Assembly (NCBI RefSeq): GCF_015207245.1
Contig: NZ_JADEXF010000364.1
Location: forward strand, 1 to 5,049
Reading direction: 5' to 3'
DNA length: 5,049 bases
Source: Nostoc cf. edaphicum LEGE 07299
Lineage (GTDB): Bacteria > Cyanobacteriota > Cyanobacteriia > Cyanobacteriales > Nostocaceae
Shown: positions 1-5,049 of the stretch, one piece after another
How positions within the stretch are numbered: position 1 is the first letter of the stretch
Layout of the letters: each line of letters opens with the position of its first letter
The notes under the pieces: model-generated
The model's database searches: none
Seen by the model: only the letters and a program-made list of their open reading frames with translations
What the model was told of the DNA's origin: nothing
Program-made: the position numbers and the translations under genes

Positions 1-1065
1 GTTTATTACCGTGTTGCTGGATTGGGGTTGAATAGTGCTAATCAAATTGAAATCAAAAATAAAATCATTGCCAAAATTTCTCGCCGAGAAGTTGCGACTA
101 AATTTCTGCAACCAGCACCAGCCAGAATAGTCAAAGAACTGCTGGAACAAGGGTTAATTACTGAGTTACAAGCAACCCTTGCAGCCAAAGTTCCGATGGC
201 TGATGATATTACCGTCGAGGCTGATTCTGGAGGACATACAGATAATCGTCCCCTAGTTTGTGTGTTACCTTCTATTATTGCCTTGCGAGATGAAATTCAA
301 GCACAATATCATTACCAAACACCCATTAGAATTGGTGTTGCCGGAGGAATTGGTACACCACAATCAGCATTAGCAGCCTTTATGATGGGTGCTGCTTATA
401 TAATGACCGGTTCCATTAATCAATCATGCGTTGAATCTGGGGCTTGTGAACATACCAAAAAGTTACTAGCTCAAGCAGAAATGGCTGATATGATTATGGC
501 CCCAGCAGCAGATATGTTTGAAATGGGAGTCAAATTGCAAGTTCTCAAACGGGGTACAATGTTCCCCATGCGAGCGCAGAAATTATTTGAACTCTATCGC
601 GCTTATGATTCCATTGAAAGCATCCCCCTTGCAGAAAGAGAGAAATTAGAAAAACAAGTTTTTCGCAAAACTATTGCTGAAGTATGGGAAGGAACTGCGG
701 CTTATCTGTCCCAAAAGAATCCTGAGAAACTTGGGAAAGCAGTTAATAATCCTAAACTGAAAATGGCGTTGATTTTCCGTTGGTATCTAGGATTATCTTC
801 TCGCTGGTCTAGTTCTGGTGAAAAAGGTAGAGAAGTCGATTATCAAATTTGGTGTGGCCCGGCAATGGGCGGTTTCAATGACTGGGTACGTGGTTCTTAT
901 CTATCTGAACCAAATAATCGTCGGGTAGTTGATGTAGCTAATCAAATTATGACTGGTGCAGCCTTTTTGTATCGTGTCCAAAATTTGAAAATTCAAGGGC
1001 TGCAAGCTTCCAATTATTACAGTCAGTATCACCCTGTTCGTTCTACATCATTGTTGGAGATTTAA
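1..1065 (+). CDS. hglA: PfaD-family enoyl reductase (2-nitropropane dioxygenase-like), heterocyst glycolipid cluster, 5'-truncated
   Basis: The reading frame is open from base 1 ([11 protein letters not shown]...) to a TAA at 1063-1065, so the start lies outside the window; the TTG at 22 is internal. The 354 visible residues compare with about 530-550 for PfaD proteins, so roughly the first third is missing. Seen, numbering from base 1: [20 protein letters not shown] (residues 64-83), the flavin-binding GVAGGIGTP (112-120), the [12 protein letters not shown] stretch that follows, and a C-terminal [15 protein letters not shown] (284-298). These are hallmarks of the FMN-dependent PfaD subfamily, the stand-alone enoyl reductases of polyunsaturated fatty acid and polyketide synthases. 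By inference it reduces enoyl intermediates bound to the ACPs of the hgl PKS in the cytoplasm of developing heterocysts. It ends 2 bases before hglB, so it is an operon partner. Family assignment is firm; the symbol hglA rests on gene order and is less certain. Confidence 0.88.
   Translation, partial: VYYRVAGLGLNSANQIEIKNKIIAKISRREVATKFLQPAPARIVKELLEQGLITELQATLAAKVPMADDITVEADSGGHTDNRPLVCVLPSIIALRDEIQAQYHYQTPIRIGVAGGIGTPQSALAAFMMGAAYIMTGSINQSCVESGACEHTKKLLAQAEMADMIMAPAADMFEMGVKLQVLKRGTMFPMRAQKLFELYRAYDSIESIPLAEREKLEKQVFRKTIAEVWEGTAAYLSQKNPEKLGKAVNNPKLKMALIFRWYLGLSSRWSSSGEKGREVDYQIWCGPAMGGFNDWVRGSYLSEPNNRRVVDVANQIMTGAAFLYRVQNLKIQGLQASNYYSQYHPVRSTSLLEI
1056..1060 (+). promoter_or_regulatory. Shine-Dalgarno site of hglB
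   Basis: GGAGA lies inside the last codons of the PfaD-like gene, with 7 bases between it and the ATG at 1068. It fixes the hglB start and, with the 2-base gap between the genes, points to coupled translation. Confidence 0.75.
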
Positions 1066-1067
1066 AA

Positions 1068-2582
1068 ATGACTATAAAACAGTCTTTCACAGCAGACGAT
1101 ATTCAAATATTTTTGGTATCTAACTTAGCTAAGTTGCTAGGAGTCCCAACTGATGAAATAGATGTAAAAGAACATTTAGAAAACTATGGCTTGGATTCAG
1201 CCCAAGCAATGATTCTAGTAAGTAACTTAGAAAAATTACTAGGATTTCAACCATCTCCATTGTTGCTATGGCATTACCCAAATATTGAAGCTCTTTCACA
1301 GCGTTTAGCTGAAGAAGTGCAAGAAGGTTCACCAGTTCAAGATACAAAGGTAGTAGCCTCTAATGCTAACGCTGCACCCTCAGTTCTAGATTTAGGTGCT
1401 GAGGCTGTTCTTGACCCCACCATCCATCCCGGCGCTGCATCTAATGTAGCTATAGGTGAACCCAAGAACATCTTTTTAACTGGAGGAACAGGCTTTTTAG
1501 GAGCCTTTATCATCCGGGAATTGCTACAAGAAACTAATGCGGATATCTATTGCTTAGTGCGTGCTGCTAATGCTGAAGAAGGCAAAAGCAAACTCCAAAA
1601 GAATCTGGAACAGTATGCAATTTGGCAGGAAGAATTTACCTCCAGAATTATTCCGATTGTCGGCGATTTATCTCAACCATTGTTAGGTATTGGTTCGGAA
1701 CAGTTTCAAATCTTAGCTGCCAATATTGATACCATCTATCATAGTGCTGCTTTATTGAATTATGTTTTCCCATACTCTGCACTGAAAGCAGCCAATGTTT
1801 TAGGCACTCAAGAAGTTTTGAGATTAGCTTGTCAAGTTAAAGTCAAGCCTGTACATTACGTTTCCAGTGTTGCTGTTTTTGAATCCACGGCTTATGCTGG
1901 CAAGGTTGTTAAAGAACAGGATGAATTCAATCATTGGGAAGGTATTTATCTTGGTTACTCCCAAACTAAATGGGTAGCTGAAAAGTTAGTCAAAATTGCT
2001 CGTGACCGTGGACTGCCTGTAACTATCCATAGACCACCACTGATTTCAGGTGATAGCAAGACAGGCATTTGTAACACACATGACTTTATCAATTTGATGA
2101 CCAAGGGCTGTCTACAAATGGGATATTTCCCTGATGTAGATTATATGTTGGATATGTCACCTGTAGACTATGTAAGTAAAGCGATCGTTTATCTATCACG
2201 CCAAAAAGAATCCATAGGTAAAGCTTTCAATTTACAACATCCCCAACCCGCAGCGTTGAAAATGCTAGTTGAGTGGATACGCTCATTTGGCTATTCCGTT
2301 GAGATGATTCCTTACGAAAAATGGCAATCAGAGTTAATCAATAATGTGACTTCTGCGGATAATCCTTTGTACACTCTGCGACCATTTTTACTGGAACGTT
2401 GGTCTGATGAACAACTGACTATCCCTGATTTGTATTTACAAGCTAGAAGACCCCACATTAGCTGCCAAGATACTCTTCATGCATTGGCAGGTAGTTCTAT
2501 TGCTTGTCCTCCAATTGATTCTCAATTGTTTATGACTTATACCGCCTACTTGATTCAAAGTGGCTTCTTAAATATCGCTTAG
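1068..2582 (+). CDS. hglB: HglB/HetM: acyl carrier protein-thioester reductase of heterocyst glycolipid synthesis
   Basis: A 504-residue two-domain protein; PCC 7120 HetM/HglB is about 506. Residues 10-85 form an acyl carrier domain with the phosphopantetheine site [10 protein letters not shown] (Ser44). An Ala/Pro-rich linker (about 86-132) follows. From about 133 to the end is a thioester-reductase domain of the extended SDR type: NAD(P)-binding TGGTGFLG (138-145), YCLVRA (161-166) whose Arg is usual for [14 protein letters not shown] (224-232), Ser266/Ser267 in HYVSSVAVF, and the catalytic pair Tyr297-x3-Lys301 in [10 protein letters not shown]. Known for the family: it releases ACP-bound acyl chains by NADPH reduction to an aldehyde or alcohol. 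Here that would end synthesis of the long-chain polyol aglycone of heterocyst glycolipids. The ATG follows a good ribosome site and the upstream stop by 2 bases, so it is the last gene of the hgl operon. All expected catalytic residues are present. Confidence 0.95.
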   Translation: MTIKQSFTADDIQIFLVSNLAKLLGVPTDEIDVKEHLENYGLDSAQAMILVSNLEKLLGFQPSPLLLWHYPNIEALSQRLAEEVQEGSPVQDTKVVASNANAAPSVLDLGAEAVLDPTIHPGAASNVAIGEPKNIFLTGGTGFLGAFIIRELLQETNADIYCLVRAANAEEGKSKLQKNLEQYAIWQEEFTSRIIPIVGDLSQPLLGIGSEQFQILAANIDTIYHSAALLNYVFPYSALKAANVLGTQEVLRLACQVKVKPVHYVSSVAVFESTAYAGKVVKEQDEFNHWEGIYLGYSQTKWVAEKLVKIARDRGLPVTIHRPPLISGDSKTGICNTHDFINLMTKGCLQMGYFPDVDYMLDMSPVDYVSKAIVYLSRQKESIGKAFNLQHPQPAALKMLVEWIRSFGYSVEMIPYEKWQSELINNVTSADNPLYTLRPFLLERWSDEQLTIPDLYLQARRPHISCQDTLHALAGSSIACPPIDSQLFMTYTAYLIQSGFLNIA

Positions 2583-3130
2583 TAATTCACAACTTACGTA
2601 GGATATGTTAAGAACGTAACGCACCATCTCGGATACTTTCGGTGCGTTACGAACCTAAAAAATAAGTTTATTTAGTTCAAGCTTTTTAAAACTCAGTACT
2701 ACTAAATAGCCAATATTTCAGATGCCAGCAACAACTCATACAATAACAGCGGCAATTATATTGCCCTGTTTTTTTATGCCCAATCATGTAAATTTTTAGT
2801 ATTCACCTCTTGACAGAAGCAATCGAGGATAGAATGGTTAGTGTCGAGCATAAAAGTTTAATTTTACCCGCTTGCTTTTGTGACTAATCAAAAGTGACAG
2901 CTAGCAGTCTGAAATAACCAAGCTTCTTTAATGCCTAGCTTTTTCGATGCATAAGTCCTAAATTTACGCTTGGGCTGCTACATCTATCTAATGAACCACA
3001 CAAGCATTTGAAAGGGTAATAACTCAAGATATTTCTCGTTGGTTCAGATATTACGCATACTTAATTGTAGAACGAGAACAACTGTAAATGCAACGCAGCT
3101 TCATCAAGTTGAATTCACTAACATTCTTAC
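2583..3130. other. 548-base intergenic region between hglB and the SDR gene
   Basis: No convincing gene is seen. The stretch is AT-rich and holds the 11-bp inverted repeat listed separately. A TTGACA at 2810-2815 is followed by TAGAAT at 2830-2835; the 14-base spacer is too short for a normal sigma-70-type promoter, so this is only a weak candidate. No GTA-N8-TAC NtcA palindrome was found by eye; GTA at 2582 and TAC at 2595 are 10 bases apart. The length implies that the downstream SDR gene has its own promoter rather than reading through from the hgl operon. A 25-codon frame at 2722-2799 lacks a ribosome site and is not called. Confidence 0.6.
2615..2651. repeat. 11-bp perfect inverted repeat (hairpin), probable dispersed cyanobacterial palindrome
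   Basis: CGTAACGCACC (2615-2625) is followed after 15 bases by its exact reverse complement GGTGCGTTACG (2641-2651). It begins 32 bases after the hglB stop. No T-tract follows the right arm, so it is not a standard intrinsic terminator, although the hairpin could protect or trim the hgl mRNA 3' end. Sequences with AACGCACC/GGTGCGTT arms are, as I recall, common between genes in Nostocales, so a dispersed repeat is the likelier reading. Confidence 0.7.
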
Positions 3131-3934
3131 ATGAACACAAAACATCAAGGTCAGAGCAACAAAACTGCTCTTATTACTGGAGCAGCTGGTGGAATTGGCT
3201 ACGAATTAGCATGTATTTTTGCTGCTCATGATTACAATTTGGTCTTAGTAGACAGAAATGGGCCAAAGCTAGTAGAAATTGCAGCTAAATTCCAAGAAAA
3301 ATTTGGGATTTTTGTCAAAACTCTTGTTAAGGATTTATCTATATCAACTGCTCCTAAAGAAATTTTCACGGAGTTGCAACTCGCCGATATTAATGTTGAT
3401 GTGCTAGTAAATAATGCTGGATTTGGTATTTATGGATTATTTCACGAAACAGACCTAGCTACTGAATTGGAAATGCTACAGGTAAATTTGGTGTGCCTCA
3501 CCCATTTAACTAAGCTATTCGTGAAGCACATGGTAAAGCAAGGTGAAGGTAAGATATTAAATGTTGCCTCGGCTGCTGCTTTTCAACCAGGGCCTTTGAT
3601 GGCGGTTTATTTTGCTACTAAAGCTTATATCTTATCTTTTTCGGAAGCGATCGCTAATGAATTAGAAGGTACAGGTGTCACTGTGACAGTTCTTTGTCCA
3701 GGCTCAACTGCATCTGCCTTTCATGAAAGAACCGGAATGGCTGACTCTAAGTTGCTCAAGGGTAAGAGGATGATGGATGCACAAACAGTAGCCGAAATTG
3801 GTTTTCGCGGCTTAATGAAGGGCAAAACCATTGTTATTCCTGGCTTTATGAATAAATTACTTGCAAAAAGCGTCAGATTTGTACCCAGGAAGCTGGTGAC
3901 AAGAATTGTGAGGAATATGCAGGAAGATAAGTAG
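3131..3934 (+). CDS. Short-chain dehydrogenase/reductase at the hetN position (DltE/COG0300 type, lacks RGSGR)
   Basis: A 267-residue classical SDR. It shows the nucleotide-binding TGAAGGIG (16-23), Asp41-Arg42 after the second strand, NNAG (94-97), Asn119, Ser147, the catalytic Tyr160-x3-Lys164 and a PG turn (190-191), so it should be an active NAD(P)-dependent oxidoreductase. The substrate is unknown. The C-terminal 30 residues are Lys/Arg-rich and amphipathic, as in DltE-like SDRs. No signal peptide is seen. Between hglB and hetI, PCC 7120 has hetN, an SDR of about 287 residues whose RGSGR motif is tied to repression of heterocyst formation. Here the aligned segment before ILNVAS reads QGEGK (137-141), and the rest resembles general SDRs more than HetN. 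It may be annotated hetN by position; I withhold the symbol. An in-frame TAA at 3119-3121 bounds the ATG at 3131, and the next Met is residue 115. No Shine-Dalgarno sequence is evident. Confidence 0.9.
   Translation: MNTKHQGQSNKTALITGAAGGIGYELACIFAAHDYNLVLVDRNGPKLVEIAAKFQEKFGIFVKTLVKDLSISTAPKEIFTELQLADINVDVLVNNAGFGIYGLFHETDLATELEMLQVNLVCLTHLTKLFVKHMVKQGEGKILNVASAAAFQPGPLMAVYFATKAYILSFSEAIANELEGTGVTVTVLCPGSTASAFHERTGMADSKLLKGKRMMDAQTVAEIGFRGLMKGKTIVIPGFMNKLLAKSVRFVPRKLVTRIVRNMQEDK
3539..3553 (+). other. Site equivalent to the HetN RGSGR pentapeptide, here QGEGK
   Basis: Codons 137-141 of the SDR read Gln-Gly-Glu-Gly-Lys, directly before the ILNVAS strand that carries catalytic Ser147. In PCC 7120 HetN the matching segment, recalled from memory, is ERGSGR before IVNIAS. 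The two glycines are kept, but both arginines and the serine are replaced. A G-x-G-K/R turn here is ordinary in SDRs, so the site has the family default rather than a signal peptide. Confidence 0.6.
3647..3654. repeat. HIP1 octamer GCGATCGC
   Basis: Exact copy of the highly iterated palindrome typical of cyanobacterial genomes, inside the SDR coding sequence (codons for Ala-Ile-Ala). It supports a cyanobacterial source. Confidence 0.85.
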
Positions 3935-3961
3935 GGGCATGGGGCATTGGGCATTGGGGAA
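3934..3961. repeat. STRR-like heptanucleotide array, GGGGCAT type
   Basis: Four consecutive 7-base units: GGGGCAT, GGGGCAT, TGGGCAT, TGGGGAA. On the minus strand this reads as CCCCAAT-like heptamers, resembling the short tandemly repeated repetitive (STRR) sequences described in heterocystous cyanobacteria. The first unit shares its first G with the TAG stop of the SDR gene. Confidence 0.8.
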
Positions 3962-3969
3962 GAATAACA

Positions 3970-3990
3970 AATGACTAATGACTAATGACT
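3970..3990. repeat. STRR-like heptanucleotide array, (AATGACT)x3
   Basis: Three perfect copies of AATGACT in tandem, ending 4 bases before the hetI stop codon; a degenerate unit AATAACA precedes them. With the GGGGCAT array this fills almost all of the 60-base spacer between the convergent SDR and hetI genes. No hairpin followed by a T-tract is visible here, so no intrinsic terminator is called for either gene. Confidence 0.8.
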
Positions 3991-3994
3991 AGTA

Positions 3995-4714
3995 TTAATA
4001 CTGCCAACATTTCAAATCCCAGCCTAAATTCGCTACAGCAACAGCAGCAACATAATTGTTAGCAGGTACTAGTTCAAAAAGACTCCAGTCTTCAGCTATC
4101 TGTAACTTGGCTGGTTCTGTGAGAGTTAGCGATACTTCAATTTGCTCTAACTGGGATAGTCCGTCTCCAGTTGCTTTTAAATAAGCTTCCTTACAAGTCC
4201 AGTAACGGAAAAATACCTCTTGCTGTAGGTTGGGAGATAGCGATCGCAACATCTTATATTCTCTCGGTAAAAAGAACCGTTTGGCAAGAGCTTCCAGATC
4301 AGACATCGGGCGAATATATTCTAGGTCTACACCAATTTCTCTAGTGCAATTCACCGCACACAAACCCAAACCTTGAGAATGAGACAAGTTAAACGCCAGT
4401 CCACTATCAGCAAATGTATCTGCTAATACTGGTTTGCCACGCTGTTGATAATTAAACTCTACTTGTAAGGGCTGGATACCCAAATAGCGACCTAATATAG
4501 TTCGCAGAATACCACGACCAGCAATGAAACGCTGTCGATGTTCCTGAAAATAAAACCGTTCAGCACGAGATGTTTCGTCACTGGAAAGAGTTGCTGCTAA
4601 ACTTTGCAGTTTTGTTTCCGGTTGTTCAAGGTCTATGCACCAGACATGAATCTCATCTGGTAGCAAAGTTAAATCCGTCGGTGCAGGTAGCCAAATATCA
4701 TTAGAAGCGGTCAT
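3995..4714 (-). CDS. hetI: HetI: Sfp-type 4'-phosphopantetheinyl transferase
   Basis: A 239-residue protein, close to the roughly 237 of PCC 7120 HetI, which it closely resembles from memory along its whole length. It transfers the phosphopantetheine arm of coenzyme A to a serine of carrier proteins. Seen: the substrate-binding stretch EHRQRFIAGRGILR (58-71), FNLSHS (108-113), the Mg-binding GVDLE (128-132, Asp130 and Glu132), and the signature FRYWTCKEAYLK (169-180, with Lys175-Glu176 and Lys180). All core residues are kept, so it should be active. Likely targets, by inference, are Ser44 of HglB and the ACPs of the hgl PKS, and probably other carrier proteins in the cell. It is transcribed towards the SDR gene. 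The ATG at 4714 has no clear Shine-Dalgarno sequence; family alignment from about residue 7 (IWLPAP) onward supports this start or one very near it. It contains a HIP1 site. Confidence 0.95.
   Translation of the reverse strand: MTASNDIWLPAPTDLTLLPDEIHVWCIDLEQPETKLQSLAATLSSDETSRAERFYFQEHRQRFIAGRGILRTILGRYLGIQPLQVEFNYQQRGKPVLADTFADSGLAFNLSHSQGLGLCAVNCTREIGVDLEYIRPMSDLEALAKRFFLPREYKMLRSLSPNLQQEVFFRYWTCKEAYLKATGDGLSQLEQIEVSLTLTEPAKLQIAEDWSLFELVPANNYVAAVAVANLGWDLKCWQY
4240..4247. repeat. HIP1 octamer GCGATCGC
   Basis: Second exact HIP1 palindrome in the window, inside hetI. A one-base-off relative (GCGATCGT) lies in hglB near 2179. Confidence 0.85.
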
Positions 4715-4739
4715 TGAGTCAAAAAGTCAAGGGAGTTGT

Positions 4740-4775
4740 ATTCTAGTAGTTTGTTGAATTACGACAATTATTATA
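4740..4775 (-). promoter_or_regulatory. Candidate hetI promoter elements
   Basis: On the minus strand TTGTCG (4767-4762) and TAGAAT (4745-4740) are 16 bases apart, a fair vegetative-type pair that would start transcription roughly 20 bases before the hetI ATG. A perfect TATAAT (4775-4770) sits just upstream but has no recognisable -35 at the usual distance. In AT-rich DNA such matches arise by chance, so either could be false. Confidence 0.3.
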
Positions 4776-4826
4776 GGTGGATCTGGTTTGACGCTTTAGC
4801 GCTACTATACTATGCGCCAGACCAGC

Positions 4827-4860
4827 GCGGTAAGCGTAGCCATGCCGTCAGGCTTATCGC
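4827..4860. repeat. Dispersed palindromic repeat of Nostocales type
   Basis: GCGGTAAGC (4827-4835) and GCTTATCGC (4852-4860) pair over 9 bases with one G-T wobble around GTAGCCATGCCGTCAG. The GCGTAGCCATGCCGT core resembles a small palindrome family scattered through Nostoc/Anabaena intergenic DNA (recalled, not searched). It stands out from its AT-rich surroundings by its GC content. Confidence 0.6.
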
Positions 4861-4954
4861 TTTTGCTGACCAATATCGTGATTTATTGCTCTATATTTAC
4901 GTGATTTACGTGCTATTTTTCTTACTTTAGATGTACAAGCCTTAACTCGAGGCT

Positions 4955-4998
4955 AAACCCTCTGAAAGAGAATACGTTAAAACCCTTGATAGAGAATA
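4955..4998. repeat. Imperfect direct repeat, two copies 25 bases apart
   Basis: Copy 1 (4955-4974) is AAACCCTCTGAAAGAGAATA. Copy 2 (4980-4998) is AAACCCTTGATAGAGAATA. They differ by one missing base and one substitution. The 25-base period is not a whole number of 10.5-bp helical turns. They could be paired protein-binding sites for a gene to the right, or a small duplication. Confidence 0.6.
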
Positions 4999-5049
4999 AG
5001 AAATTTTCTTTTGGCTACAACATTAGCTATTACAGTATTACTCCAAGGA

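Larger units (their letters stand above)
4715..5049. other. 335-base region upstream of hetI without a convincing gene
   Basis: It holds the candidate hetI promoter, a palindromic repeat (4827-4860), a 5-bp inverted repeat AGCCT/AGGCT (4938-4942 and 4950-4954), and an imperfect direct repeat (4955-4998). A 64-codon frame from a TTG at 4736 crosses the promoter and the palindrome and is not called. Nothing recognisable is seen in the last 50 bases. Confidence 0.55.

Noticed and set aside
22..24. TTG as the start of the PfaD-like gene
   Set aside because: The frame stays open to base 1 with residues that fit the family, and the protein would lack about a third of its usual length. The gene is cut by the window edge.
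1129..1347. 72-codon minus-strand frame opposite the hglB acyl carrier domain
   Set aside because: It lies fully within a well-supported coding sequence on the other strand and is a reading-frame shadow.
2582..2597. GTA...TAC as an NtcA site just after hglB
   Set aside because: The half-sites are 10 bases apart instead of 8, and no -10 element follows at the expected distance.
2722..2799. 25-codon frame MPATTHTITAAIILPCFF... between hglB and the SDR gene
   Set aside because: No Shine-Dalgarno sequence and no recognisable motif; frames this short are expected by chance. It carries no RGSGR-like sequence.
3721..3954. 77-codon minus-strand frame across the SDR 3' end
   Set aside because: Shadow of the SDR gene; its first codons come from the heptamer array.
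3934..3990. CRISPR array
   Set aside because: Units are 7 bases in direct contact without spacers, so these are simple tandem repeats.
4736..4930. 64-codon frame on the plus strand beginning at a TTG (Tyr- and Leu-rich peptide)
   Set aside because: It has no ATG and no convincing ribosome site, runs through the candidate hetI promoter and a palindromic repeat, and matches no family I recognise. Its composition looks like translated AT-rich DNA.

Overview
The window looks like a chromosomal segment of a filamentous, heterocyst-forming cyanobacterium (Nostocales: Nostoc, Anabaena or a relative). The gene order is a PfaD-like reductase, then an ACP-thioester reductase (HglB/HetM), then a short-chain dehydrogenase, then a convergent Sfp-type phosphopantetheinyl transferase (HetI). 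This is the hgl-hetM-hetN-hetI locus known from Anabaena sp. PCC 7120. AT-rich DNA, two GCGATCGC (HIP1) octamers and heptanucleotide tandem repeats of the STRR kind agree with that source. The exact species cannot be told; the sequence is clearly not identical to the PCC 7120 locus as I remember it.

Layout. Bases 1-1065 hold the 3' two thirds of a PfaD/2-nitropropane-dioxygenase-like gene, open at the left edge. Two bases later hglB (1068-2582) starts behind a good Shine-Dalgarno sequence, so the two are co-transcribed as the tail of the heterocyst glycolipid (hgl) polyketide operon. A 548-base gap follows. It carries an 11-bp perfect inverted repeat but no convincing gene. Next is an SDR gene (3131-3934) at the position of hetN. 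Its 3' end meets the 3' end of hetI (3995-4714, minus strand) across a 60-base spacer made mostly of two heptamer arrays. The last 335 bases, upstream of hetI, hold candidate hetI promoter elements, a palindromic repeat and an imperfect direct repeat, with no convincing gene.

How the genes work together. The hgl polyketide synthase builds the long-chain polyhydroxy alcohol that becomes the gas-limiting glycolipid layer of heterocysts. The PfaD-like protein would act as the enoyl reductase (inference from family). HglB carries the chain on its ACP and releases it reductively. HetI would load the phosphopantetheine arm onto this ACP and the PKS ACPs.

The main surprise is the SDR. In PCC 7120, HetN carries the pentapeptide RGSGR, tied to inhibition of heterocyst differentiation. 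Here the aligned site reads QGEGK, and the whole protein resembles the general DltE-type (COG0300) SDRs more than HetN. The locus has the hetN position but apparently not the hetN signal.
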